Below, piece after piece: positions 32,486-42,000 of a stretch of DNA of 64,000 nt; position 1 is the stretch's first letter; every line of letters begins with the position of its first letter. The position numbers and the translations under genes are program-made. The stretch lies in the NCBI RefSeq assembly GCF_016902445.1, contig NZ_JACSNX010000001.1, forward strand, positions 310,001-374,000. Reading direction: 5' to 3'. Under the pieces are notes generated by a model, which saw only the letters and a list, made by a program, of their open reading frames with translations, was not told the origin of the DNA and did not search any database. Origin of the DNA: Oscillibacter valericigenes (GTDB taxonomy: Bacteria; Bacillota; Clostridia; Oscillospirales; Oscillospiraceae).

Positions 32486-32785
32486 ATGATCGAGTACATC
32501 AAGCTCTTTTGGAAAGGCGCACCGGAGGGTGAACCATCAGTCATCCTCTATGAAGTGGATACCGAAAATGAGCGGCTGGCCCTCCGCTCCATCGACATTC
32601 TTGCAGATGGCTGCACTCGCAACATCCCTGACCTTTACGACGGCGCCATCGAGATCACGCCGATCCCCACCGTGGAGGAATTGAACGCCCATGTCTGGGG
32701 CGAGGAATTCCACGCCTGCATCATAGAGCAGGCGGAATTCGAGGCCATCTGGGAAACTCACACCTATGATGGAGCGTTAAAGTAA
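32486..32785 (+). CDS. DUF6881 protein
   Basis: 99 residues. IEYIKLFWKGAPEGEPSVIL and ALRSIDILADGCTRNI match the DUF6881 pattern of an N-terminal YIKV-type strand followed by an ADG turn. It is a small beta-rich, acidic, probable immunity protein. The following gene starts 15 nt later. Confidence 0.75.
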   Translation: MIEYIKLFWKGAPEGEPSVILYEVDTENERLALRSIDILADGCTRNIPDLYDGAIEITPIPTVEELNAHVWGEEFHACIIEQAEFEAIWETHTYDGALK

Positions 32786-32800
32786 CCAGGAGGAGACCCA

Positions 32801-33751
32801 ATGAACCAATCTATAAAAGCCAAAATCCTGCCGCTGTTCCCCATCCTCGACCTGAACGAGCTGCGACGGGAAACCCATCTGGAGGATGCTGTGCTGTCTG
32901 ACTTCTCTGTAGGTTGGGATCAGAATGTCTATTTGCTTTTCAAACAGATGGCAGAATCACAAGACAAAATTACTGCAAAGCCCCCCGCTGGCTACACAGT
33001 AGTGGAGTTAAAAATGGACTGGGCAGGCGGAGAAATTCTGGACATAGCAGTATTTCCACTGGGGCGTCTAAAATTCCAATTTCGTTATATGCGGGCCATT
33101 GGTGAGGAGTTCCTGTTGTTTAAGGCACGGTCTGCCTACCGGGAAAGCGGCCCCGAGCAAAACGCCTGGATTGTCAGCCGGGACGGAGCTGTGCTGTCCC
33201 GTTTCTGCCTGGGGGATGGCATTCAAGACTGTGTGGTAAAAAAAGATGGCACCATCATTACCAGCTACTTTGACGAAGGCGTATTTGGTAATTACGGTTG
33301 GGATGAACCTCTGGGTGCTTGCGGCCTGATTGCATGGACATCGGAGGGAACTTCTCTCTGGAAGAATGAGAAGTATCCCATCTACGACTGCTACGCCATT
33401 AGTCTGGACGAAGAAGAAAATCTGTGGTTTTATTATTACGATGAATTCCGGCTGGTGCGGACGAACTTTAAAGAGGATCTTGTGTTTGAACCGCCAATCG
33501 AAGGAAGCGGAGCTTTTTCTGTTGCCCCGTCTGGTGATACTTTTCTGTTTCAGGGCGGGTATCAGGAACACAACAAATTCTACTTCCTTACTGCTCATGG
33601 TGGTCGCCTTGGGAAAAAACAGAAGGCTATTCCCACCTGTGACGGAAACAAGGTCGCTGTGGAGCAGTGCAGTCTGCTTCGCAGCCAGATGCTGTTCCTC
33701 GGGAAAAACGGTGTTCTCTATGGCGGGGTACTTGGTGAAAGCGAGGCATGA
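32801..33751 (+). CDS. Beta-propeller-like array protein
   Basis: 316 residues with repeated short strands and aromatic residues, such as NAWIVSRDGAVLSRFCLGDG, LWFYYYDEFRLVRTNF and FSVAPSGDTFLFQGGYQEH. These suggest a beta-propeller without clear WD motifs. The stop overlaps the next start by 4 nt (ATGA). Its base composition looks AT-richer than most of the array, suggesting a separate origin. Function unknown. Confidence 0.6.
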   Translation: MNQSIKAKILPLFPILDLNELRRETHLEDAVLSDFSVGWDQNVYLLFKQMAESQDKITAKPPAGYTVVELKMDWAGGEILDIAVFPLGRLKFQFRYMRAIGEEFLLFKARSAYRESGPEQNAWIVSRDGAVLSRFCLGDGIQDCVVKKDGTIITSYFDEGVFGNYGWDEPLGACGLIAWTSEGTSLWKNEKYPIYDCYAISLDEEENLWFYYYDEFRLVRTNFKEDLVFEPPIEGSGAFSVAPSGDTFLFQGGYQEHNKFYFLTAHGGRLGKKQKAIPTCDGNKVAVEQCSLLRSQMLFLGKNGVLYGGVLGESEA

Positions 33752-34443
33752 CAATGGTTGAAATCAATCGTGTCTGGCTCAATGTGGATACAGACACCAA
33801 CAAAATTACACTATTCAGCCGTCCCCGTGTATCCATCCATGTGGATGAGTATATTTGGGGTTTGATCGAAGAACATATCGTGAAGCCCCATAAGCTCATG
33901 CGCAGCGAAAAGCATAGGTATCTGCTGAAAATTGCCTTTGGCCGATTTGATCCGGTGCGGCACCGATATTATCCGCTTTCCCCGTACAACGGGCAGCTTC
34001 GGGAAGGCGTCAAGCCGGACAGCGCAAACGGATGGTATCCCTGTGAGGACTTTGCAGACGCTGAAAAACGCACCACCTGGTTCTCTCCCGATAAAATCTG
34101 GACAAACTGCGGCAACAAGGTTCTGGATGTCAATATTGATGCCGCCAATGTGAGCGACAGCATCACCCCCAGAGAATACGCAGACTTGCTGTTCGATGGG
34201 ATCGGGGCTGCCTTGGTGTTTAACTTCAAAAGGCTCAAGCGCGAGGAATTTGATGGGCTGAAACCCAAGATCGACTGGAGCATGGTAGAGAGTTTTCCCT
34301 TTCCCGCACCCTTTGAGGAGCAACGGTACATTGGGGACGAGGGCAAAATTCATGTGCATTCCTGGGATGGCCGACAGGAAACGAACCTTGTAGGCCCCTA
34401 TTCCGTGCAGGAGTTGTATCTGGAACATTTCGGAGAATCGTGA
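33748..34443 (+). CDS. Unknown array protein (231 aa)
   Basis: ATG 33748 overlaps the preceding gene by 4 nt. The N-terminal half carries basic segments (KPHKLMRSEKHRYLLKIAFG) and the C-terminal half is acidic. Aromatic residues are frequent. No family is recognised. Its AT-richer composition is shared with the previous gene. Confidence 0.6.
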   Translation: MTMVEINRVWLNVDTDTNKITLFSRPRVSIHVDEYIWGLIEEHIVKPHKLMRSEKHRYLLKIAFGRFDPVRHRYYPLSPYNGQLREGVKPDSANGWYPCEDFADAEKRTTWFSPDKIWTNCGNKVLDVNIDAANVSDSITPREYADLLFDGIGAALVFNFKRLKREEFDGLKPKIDWSMVESFPFPAPFEEQRYIGDEGKIHVHSWDGRQETNLVGPYSVQELYLEHFGES

Positions 34444-34452
34444 GGTGAGCAT

Positions 34453-35118
34453 ATGACAAAGGGCATCCGTGAACACCTGCTGGAGCAGGCAATCAAGTTT
34501 CATCAGTGGCAGGAAGACACCTACCCTGGAAAGGCTACCTGGGAGTTGTATGGGGTGTGGGAAGTCGATTATCCATACTGGAATGATACTTACCGTGCCT
34601 TTTGCCATGTGCTGACCCAAATGGATGCAGAAACGGCAGACAGCATCCTGCTGGATGAGATGGTCTATCTGATCGCCAGGGACAACGAAGCGGAGGGGTT
34701 TATACAGGAAACCACTTCCCATCCCCAATGGTTCGAGTGCCTCTGCCGCAAGGCCGCAGCCTCCAATGAGAGTGAGGCCAAGTGGCAGTTTGCCGCGTAT
34801 CTGCCGGAATGTCCGTGCAGCCAGGAAGTCAAAGACATGATCCTGGACTTCGCAAAGGACCCCAATGAATATGTGAGCCGGCGGGCGCTTTTGGCGATGC
34901 CCGCTCTGCGTCCTGACTGTGTGGAACAGTTCGCTCCGCTGTTCTGGGAGCGGAACTGTTATTCCCTCGAATTACAGGAATACCAGCGGATCGCGGTTCT
35001 GGTCTCGCTGGATGCCATCCATTCCGGCCTGCTTCCACAATACTTGGAGCAGGCCAAGCAGGATGGCCGGCGCTATCTGCTGGAACACGCAGAAAGGATC
35101 GAAGGAGGACTACTGTGA
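34453..35118 (+). CDS. HEAT-repeat-like array protein
   Basis: 221 residues, nearly all helical, with HEAT-like pairs such as EAKWQFAAYLPECPCSQEVK and YVSRRALLAMPALRPD. Such solenoids are a recurrent immunity architecture. The stop overlaps the start of the FGE-like gene by 4 nt (GTGA). No catalytic motif is seen. Confidence 0.65.
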   Translation: MTKGIREHLLEQAIKFHQWQEDTYPGKATWELYGVWEVDYPYWNDTYRAFCHVLTQMDAETADSILLDEMVYLIARDNEAEGFIQETTSHPQWFECLCRKAAASNESEAKWQFAAYLPECPCSQEVKDMILDFAKDPNEYVSRRALLAMPALRPDCVEQFAPLFWERNCYSLELQEYQRIAVLVSLDAIHSGLLPQYLEQAKQDGRRYLLEHAERIEGGLL

Positions 35119-36083
35119 ACGAAAATTTATTCCGCAGCCAATTCGATCAACTGGAAACCACCGAGAAACAGGCGCTGATGGAAAGCCTTGCTGCTCGTTA
35201 TAATATGACTTTTCTCGGCCTACATACCTTTGACCACTGGGGCCAGAACTGTACCACCGGCATATTCGAGAAAGATGGCCGGGAGTTTGTCTTTGTTCCC
35301 GGTGACACCGTCACCCTGGGCTGGGAACGGTTCGCTGTTGGGCTGGATCAGGACAGCCGAGAGGAACTGGACTATCTGTTCCAGGAATGGGAGATGGAAC
35401 AGAACCCGGAGGAGATGATCCGGGAAAGCATGGCTCCTGTTCGGCAGGCAGCCATTGGCCCCATGCTGGTGGGCCGTGAGCTGGAGGAACTGTGCTGGGA
35501 GCCGGTCACAATGGACGATCCCAGATTGACCGCCCATCCTGACTGGCTGAAGCAGTTTCGGGATTTTGCCTGGAGCGACCTTGACAGCCTTACCTTGCAC
35601 CAGTCAGCCCGCATTGAGCGGACGGAGAAGGGCTTTCAGATCTGTATCTATATCCGCACAGACTACGATGCGCTCCTTGCCGGGCTGGAAAAGCAGGGGC
35701 TTTCGCTGCCTACGGCGGACGAGTGGGCCTATCTGTGCGGCGGTGGGTGCCGCACCCTGTTCCCCTGGGGAGATGGAATGGACTACTCCATGCACCTGCA
35801 CCACTTCGAAAGCCCGGAGGATGAGGACAAGCCCTTCGATATGGAGGAGCCTAACTTCTTCGGAGTGTCCATCGCCTATGACCCCTATATGCGGGAGGTC
35901 GTGAAGGCCGAGCAGCTTACTACTTGCGGCGGTGATGGCGGGCGCAGCATCTGCGGCGGACTTGGAATCTTCCTCGGTTTTCTGCCCTGTTCGCCCCACT
36001 GCAAGCCGGAAGTGCAGGAGGACAAGGAACTGAACGGCGACTATGATTTCTACCGGCCCATTATCCGGGTAGAGATGACTTGA
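35115..36083 (+). CDS. FGE/sulfatase-modifying-factor fold protein
   Basis: 322 residues from GTG 35115. The C-terminal half shows the formylglycine-generating enzyme fold pattern: LSLPTADEWAYLCGGGCRTL, FPWGDGMDY, EPNFFGVSIAYDPYMREVV, and a GGDGGRSICGG turn with a final RPIIRVE. The active-site cysteines of true FGE are not obvious, so it may be a non-enzymatic fold member. Its N-terminal 130 residues are unfamiliar. It is coupled to the HEAT-like gene. An immunity use of this fold is inferred only from context. Confidence 0.7.
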   Translation: MNENLFRSQFDQLETTEKQALMESLAARYNMTFLGLHTFDHWGQNCTTGIFEKDGREFVFVPGDTVTLGWERFAVGLDQDSREELDYLFQEWEMEQNPEEMIRESMAPVRQAAIGPMLVGRELEELCWEPVTMDDPRLTAHPDWLKQFRDFAWSDLDSLTLHQSARIERTEKGFQICIYIRTDYDALLAGLEKQGLSLPTADEWAYLCGGGCRTLFPWGDGMDYSMHLHHFESPEDEDKPFDMEEPNFFGVSIAYDPYMREVVKAEQLTTCGGDGGRSICGGLGIFLGFLPCSPHCKPEVQEDKELNGDYDFYRPIIRVEMT

Positions 36084-36100
36084 GAGAATAGAGGGAAACA

Positions 36101-36649
36101 ATGGACATCAACGGCTGGAATTATCTCTTTGAAAGCCTGCCTCATTGGAGGATTAGGGAGCGTTTTCCCTATGTTTATGATCAACTCACCCAGTCTCCGT
36201 CTGATAAATATGCCATCTTGATCTATTCCATTGCAGAAGTCAGTATGTGCAACGAGGTAGGCTGTCTGGCTGTTTTCGAAAGCCGAGAACATCCCCTCCT
36301 GCTACTGAACGCGTACAAAGCCCATTTCCCTCCTCAAACCCCTGTGTTTTCTGCAAATGGCCGGTATGTGTGTTTGAAGTCACAGGTGTACTTATCCGGC
36401 CAAAATCGAGTGGAGTGTCCCCTGCTTCTCCTGGATTTGTATGAGCGGCAATTCACGGTGTTGACAATGGATACACATGGTCATCAAATTGCCATCCAAA
36501 ATCAAACCGAGAAAGAATCGGTACTGCACTTAACGCCTTGCTCTAATCCTTCTGAGGAGTCAGAGCAGCAGGAATCGATACAAATGGCAGAATTGCTGTG
36601 GCATACATTTCAAGAAATCAATATGTTGGAACGATGGCTTAAAAGATAA
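36101..36649 (+). CDS. Unknown array protein (182 aa)
   Basis: ATG 36101 follows AGAGGGAAACA. It is mixed alpha/beta (GCLAVFESREHPLLLLNAYK, YVCLKSQVYLSGQN). Base composition is AT-rich for this locus. No family is recognised. Confidence 0.55.
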   Translation: MDINGWNYLFESLPHWRIRERFPYVYDQLTQSPSDKYAILIYSIAEVSMCNEVGCLAVFESREHPLLLLNAYKAHFPPQTPVFSANGRYVCLKSQVYLSGQNRVECPLLLLDLYERQFTVLTMDTHGHQIAIQNQTEKESVLHLTPCSNPSEESEQQESIQMAELLWHTFQEINMLERWLKR

Positions 36650-36666
36650 TTTTCAAGAGGTAGGTT

Positions 36667-37236
36667 ATGAAAGAAACAACACCCGATCTCACAAGGATCA
36701 GCAAGTATATCAGCTTGATCCTTCGGCACAAGCCGGAGGTTATTGGGATCAAGTTGGATACCCACGGCTGGGCGGATGTCAATGCGCTGCTGGCGGGTAT
36801 CAGCAGAAAATACCCCATCAACCGGGACATCCTGGAGGAAATCGTACAGAGTGATGAAAAGCAGCGGTATTCCTTCAGCGAGGACGGGACAAAAATCCGG
36901 GCCAACCAGGGCCACTCCGTCCAGGTGGATGTGGAACTCCCCGTGACTGAACCACCGGAGACGCTGTACCACGGAACGGCCCGGCGGTTTGCTGCCTCCA
37001 TCGAGGCCCAGGGACTGCTCCCCCAGAGCCGCCTGTATGTTCATCTTTCACCGGATCAGGAAACAGCGGAGAAAGTTGGGCGCCGGCATGGAGAACCTGT
37101 GATCTATCTGGTGGATGCCGGACAGATGCACCGGGACGGATATCTCTTTTATTTGTCCGCCAATGGAGTTTGGCTAACAAAGGTGGTTCCTGCAACCTAC
37201 CTGAAACGCTTAGAGGGTGAATTGAAACAGCATTGA
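36667..37236 (+). CDS. kptA: RNA 2'-phosphotransferase KptA/Tpt1
   Basis: 189 residues, full length. SKYISLILRHKPEVIGI, DEKQRYSFSEDGTKIRANQG, LYHGTARRF, RLYVHLSPDQE and NGVWLTKVVPATY are the ordered Tpt1/KptA motifs, with the catalytic Arg-His-Arg set apparently intact. Tpt1 removes the 2'-phosphate left by RNA ligation through an ADP-ribosylated intermediate, and some homologues ADP-ribosylate nucleic-acid ends. Within an immunity array it may repair damage from RNA-cutting toxins or process ADP-ribose marks. It begins 17 nt after its neighbour. Confidence 0.92.
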   Translation: MKETTPDLTRISKYISLILRHKPEVIGIKLDTHGWADVNALLAGISRKYPINRDILEEIVQSDEKQRYSFSEDGTKIRANQGHSVQVDVELPVTEPPETLYHGTARRFAASIEAQGLLPQSRLYVHLSPDQETAEKVGRRHGEPVIYLVDAGQMHRDGYLFYLSANGVWLTKVVPATYLKRLEGELKQH

Positions 37237-37288
37237 CCTATCCCACCGTTATGGTTGTAGAAAGTAATTTGTAGCCGGAGGGATGAAG

Positions 37289-37657
37289 ATGGACAGCAAG
37301 AAGCTGTATTGCCCTTCCTGTGGTCAGCTGGTAGCACAGATGAAGGAAGACAGCAGCATCTCCTACCGCCAATATGACCAGCTTCTCCAGAAACTCATGG
37401 AACTGGAGCGGCAGGGTGACATGGAACTGTACGCCGGTGACTGCCCACTGGAGGATACCGGCGCAGTGCTGGACGCTGAACAGCACTATACCGTCTGCCA
37501 CTATATGCAGTGCCGCAGCTGTGGAGCCCTCTATTTTGTGGGAGCCTGCATCCGGGGTGCGCCAGTTTTTCGGCAGGTGGCAGATATCAGAAAGGAAAAC
37601 CTGGACACCCGGCTGTGGGGCCAGTGTGGAACCTACTATTTACAGAAAAAAGGCTGA
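37289..37657 (+). CDS. Zinc-ribbon array protein (122 aa)
   Basis: Starts at ATG 37289; GGAGGG at 37277-37282 is too close to the ATG at 37283. Two cysteine pairs, YCPSCGQLV at the N-terminus and MQCRSCGALYF near residue 75, indicate a zinc ribbon. The rest is acidic and helical. No family is recognised. The next gene starts 13 nt after the stop. Confidence 0.65.
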   Translation: MDSKKLYCPSCGQLVAQMKEDSSISYRQYDQLLQKLMELERQGDMELYAGDCPLEDTGAVLDAEQHYTVCHYMQCRSCGALYFVGACIRGAPVFRQVADIRKENLDTRLWGQCGTYYLQKKG

Positions 37658-37670
37658 AGGAGGCGTCAAC

Positions 37671-38519
37671 ATGGATGTCGTGAAACTTCCCAAGAAAGTC
37701 CGCATGGTCTGCTATGAGATCATGGATGGCAAAGAAGGAGCCTTGGACACCCTGGAATCCTTTGCTGATAAATACCCCCATCAGATAGCAGCGGTCAAGG
37801 CGGAGGTCGCCTATTTCAACCTGGACTATGCAAAGGCGCTTGCTTTGGATCTGACCATCCTTCCCTGGCTGGAGGAGTGGTATTACAGCAATGTGAGCGA
37901 TGAACACATGATTGCCATGACGGTGGCCGCCATCCAGCTCCACCGGGAGCAGGAGCTGATTGAGGCGCTGATGAAAGAACAGGCGCGCATCCGGGCTGAG
38001 AACGGCCTCCCCCAGCGGGATCGGTTCTGTGACATCCTGATGGACTACCTCAAGCGGGGCGTAATGCCATTTGCGGACAACGACAAGAACTACCCCTACC
38101 ATCAACCGGAGGAACCGCAGACAAAGGAGCAGCTCTGGGCAAAGCTGGTGGACCAGAATAAGAAGCTCTCGCCGGACGATCCCGATGCCAGGCGGAAGCT
38201 CTATAACCACTGCTGTATGTTCGGAACCGCCAGGGATGCCGTAGATCTCTTTGAGGAGATCCAGGGCGTGCCCATGGCTGACTCCTCCTATCGGGACGCA
38301 ATCGCCCGCTATCTCTATCTGGGCGAGCGGGAGAAGGCGCTCCAGACAGCGGAGCGGTTGGCAACATCGCGGCTGTGGGCGGTTGCCGGGCCGACGCAGG
38401 TGCGTCCCATGTCCTTCTTTGAGGACCCGAACCTGCGGGAGTTTTTGTTGGAGCCGGAATCCCTCCGGCGCATCCGGGAAGCCGCCTTCATTGATGACGG
38501 AACTTTGGTAAGAAAATAG
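37671..38519 (+). CDS. Helical-repeat (TPR-like) array protein
   Basis: 282 residues from ATG 37671, with GAAGGAGG upstream. TPR-like helix pairs are visible (AAVKAEVAYFNLDYAKALAL and IARYLYLGEREKALQTAERL). It is probably a solenoid that binds a partner. No catalytic motif is seen. Confidence 0.65.
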   Translation: MDVVKLPKKVRMVCYEIMDGKEGALDTLESFADKYPHQIAAVKAEVAYFNLDYAKALALDLTILPWLEEWYYSNVSDEHMIAMTVAAIQLHREQELIEALMKEQARIRAENGLPQRDRFCDILMDYLKRGVMPFADNDKNYPYHQPEEPQTKEQLWAKLVDQNKKLSPDDPDARRKLYNHCCMFGTARDAVDLFEEIQGVPMADSSYRDAIARYLYLGEREKALQTAERLATSRLWAVAGPTQVRPMSFFEDPNLREFLLEPESLRRIREAAFIDDGTLVRK

Positions 38520-38537
38520 AGAAAGCGAGGGACTAAC

Positions 38538-39008
38538 ATGGGTGCATGGGGCATTAAGGCATTGGAAAGCGATGAGGGGCTGGATATGATCGGCATCCTC
38601 ACAGATGAATATCTATCAAAGCATTCGGTATTAAACCTGGACGAGATACTTGAGCTGATGAAACAGGAAGGTATGTTGGGAGAAGATCTCTCCGACATCG
38701 ACTTTCTCTATGATAACACCGCTATGGCTCTGGCAGAGTTGTACTTTCAATGGAAAGACGATGGCAAACTGAATTATGACACTGACAATAGTATCTGGTG
38801 TAAGGTGACGGACTTCACAGCATCTAAAAAGGCTCTCGCTTTCCTACTGCGGCAGCTCACTGATATTAAAAATGAGGTACCTGATGAGGATGACATCCGT
38901 GAGATTGTGGATCTTTGGAAGGATGAGGACAACGGAGAGATTGCTCCTGCGTGGTTGGAACACTTGAATCAGCTCATTGAGCGATTGGCTTCAGAACAGG
39001 AGGCGTGA
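38538..39008 (+). CDS. DUF4259 protein
   Basis: 156 residues. MGAWGIKALESDEGLDMIG is the characteristic DUF4259 N-terminus, followed by an acidic helical body. DUF4259 occurs in many predicted immunity clusters. The giant fusion gene begins 3 nt after its stop. Confidence 0.82.
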   Translation: MGAWGIKALESDEGLDMIGILTDEYLSKHSVLNLDEILELMKQEGMLGEDLSDIDFLYDNTAMALAELYFQWKDDGKLNYDTDNSIWCKVTDFTASKKALAFLLRQLTDIKNEVPDEDDIREIVDLWKDEDNGEIAPAWLEHLNQLIERLASEQEA

Positions 39009-39011
39009 CGG

Positions 39012-42000
39012 ATGTATATCAAAAAGTACTGGGGCAACTTTATCGGAGGCTCGGATGACAGCCTGAACCTTGTGGCTCTTTTAGTAGATCAGAAAAAGGA
39101 GGAGATCCCCCTCAGCGAGATTTTCGCCAAGATCGGGCTGGACAAGCAGAACTGGGACTTCCGCCAGACCGTGGAGTATCTGGAGTTTACACACTCCGAT
39201 GGCGTGGAGATGGATTTCCACTTTGCTATTGATGTGGTCACCGACCTGGCCGCCATCCTGCTGGAGTGCAGCGTCAGCGGCAGTGTGAACCTCCAGGATC
39301 TGGACGAGTACAACACCCCCTCCCGCCGCATCCGCATCACCGCCACGCCAGAGGAGCACGACGCCATGAACAAGGCCCTGGCGGATTTTGCCCAGAACCC
39401 GCTGGAATATGACCTCAGTGAGATGATGGACGACGAGGAGATCCGGGAGATGGCTCGGGATGTGGAGGCGCTGCGGAAGGAACTGTACGAGGCCGCCGGC
39501 CGCAACCGGGACTTTCATGTGAAGGCAGAGGACATGAAGAATCTGCTCCCCGACTGGGAGGAAGCCAGTGGCTGCATCGCCACCAACCGCATCACGGTGG
39601 AGGGCTGCAAGGTTGGCTACTGCTACCGGGAGAAACCGGACGGCGACTGGGACAGCGGCTGGCGCTTCACCGCCGGTGATGAGAGTGACGAGTACATGGA
39701 CGACCCCAACAATGCCGGGATTTACAAGCTGAACACAATCTGTAACGACGATCCCGACATCATTCCTCTGCTGAACACCCCCGCCCCCTGCGCCTTTGAG
39801 CGGGATGAAAATGGCGTGTTCCAGCAGATCAAAGATTGGAAACCGGATGAGGACGAGGAGGACCCGGATATGGATATTTTACAGCAGTGCCAGAAGTGGC
39901 ATGAGGAGAACGAGCATCACAAGATCATTGAAGCACTGGAGGGTATTGAGGAGCGCACTCCGGAAATGGACAGCCAGCTTGCAAGGGCGTACAACAACGA
40001 GGCAGATCACAGAACGCCGGAAGGCAGAGCTATGCTCAAAAAGGCCATCGCTCTCTTGAAACCTCATGAGGAATACTTTGAGGGAGACTACTACTGGAAC
40101 TTTCGCATGGGCTATTCCTATTACTATCTGGATCAGGAGGGCAGGGCTCTTCGTTACTTTGAAAAGGCATTGGAGGCCCGCCCCGACGACGAGGACACCA
40201 TGCAGCTAATCGACGGGTGCAAGAAGGGCATTTCTCTGCCTCAGTTCTCGGAGTGCTTCCGGGAGCGGACGGAATCTACATGGAAGGACTTTTCTCGGCA
40301 GGAAGCCCAGCTTCGCCGGATGATGGATGAGGACAAGGACCACACCCGGGGCCAGGAGCTGGTGGACCGGGTGGAAGGGATTCTGAACCAGGCGTTTGAC
40401 GAAATCTCTTTCGAGATGGGCGTGGGCGGCGAGAAGTACGAGCTGATCCTCACCCCGGAGGGGGATAAGGTCAAGCTCTTTGAGCTGGTCTATTTCCAGA
40501 AGCACGCCCCCAAGGAGGTGCTGGAGCACTGGAACATCCTGGTGGGCCGTCAGCCCCTCCAGAACATCGGTCTGCGTACCGAGGATGGATGGGACATCTC
40601 CGGGGAGGATGTGCAGATCTGGCTGGAGGAGCAGGGTGAAAACAGCTTCGCCATCTCCGCCTACTGCGAAAAGCTGCTGCCCATGCTCCGGGAGGCGGAA
40701 GGCCGGGTCTGGTGGATGCTCACCACCCTCACCGACCAAGTGCTGGGCGAGATCTCCCACATGTGGTACATTGATGACTTCAATGTGCTGGAGGAGCCCA
40801 AGGCGGAGCAGTCATTCCTCCTGTCCCAGCTGCCTGACAAACTGAAAGAAAAGGGAGCGAACCTTTCCACAGACCCAGAAGCCTATCTGAACAGCTATCT
40901 TGGCTACAAAATGGAACCCAACAAGGACCCGGAAGCCGACTGGCGGCTGGATGTGATGGCCGGCTCCACCAACTGCGTGCCGCTCATCAACGGCTATCTG
41001 GATGCCGACAATGACTTCATGGACGCGCTCCATGCCGACGGCGCAGTGGCGGGCTTCTTCTGCTATCCCCTGGATACCCTCCGGGAAGAAGAAGGAACGG
41101 ATAAGATCTTCGACTTCCGGGACAAGCTGGAAGAAGTGTTCACCACCGGCGACGGACCGGAGGTGCTCACCCTCACCGGCGGAGCCACCGGTCTCTTCTG
41201 CGGCTATGTGGACTTCATTGCCTGGGACATCCAGACGGCGCTCCAGATGGCGAAGAAGTTCTTCGAGGACAGCGACATCCCCTGGGCCAGCTTCCACACC
41301 TTCCGCCGTGAAGCGGGCACAGTGAACTTGAAAACGCCGCCCGAGGAGGAACCGGAGGACGAGGATCAGGTCCCCGAGCTGGACGAGACGCTGACGGATA
41401 TGGACTATATCCCCTACACCCCGCAGAACGAAGAAGCATTCTTCCAGCAGCTGGAGCAGTGGAATGACGAGGACGAGTACACCCGCTGCATCCAGGCATT
41501 GAACGCCATCCCAGAGGATTGGCGGAACTACCGCATTGCCTACGCTATGGCACGGGCGCTGGAGAACTATGCCATCATTGGGGACCACGACGAGGGTACT
41601 CCTAACTATAAGGGAGATAAGGCCCTGCGCCGAGCCATCGAGGTGCTGGAGTCTGTTCGGGAAGAAGGACAGGATAAGGCCCAATGGAATATGCGGATGG
41701 CCTATGGCTATCAGTATCTCTATGGTCAGGAGGAAAAAGCCATCCCCTACGCCCAGCGGTGGGCGGAGCTGGATCCCGAGGACGAGGACGCCACGGCGGT
41801 GATTCAGGAGTGCCAGAAAGAGATTGCAAAGCGGGCCGAGGCAGAGGCCGAGGACGAGAGTGACCACACAGGCGTCTTCACCGGCTTTGTGCTGCTGTCC
41901 AAGGGAGAATGGGATAAAGATCAGTTCATCCGGGACATGAAAGAAAAGTGGGACATTGCCGTGGATGAATACGACGAGAGTGAGGAGGAAGGCGACGACG

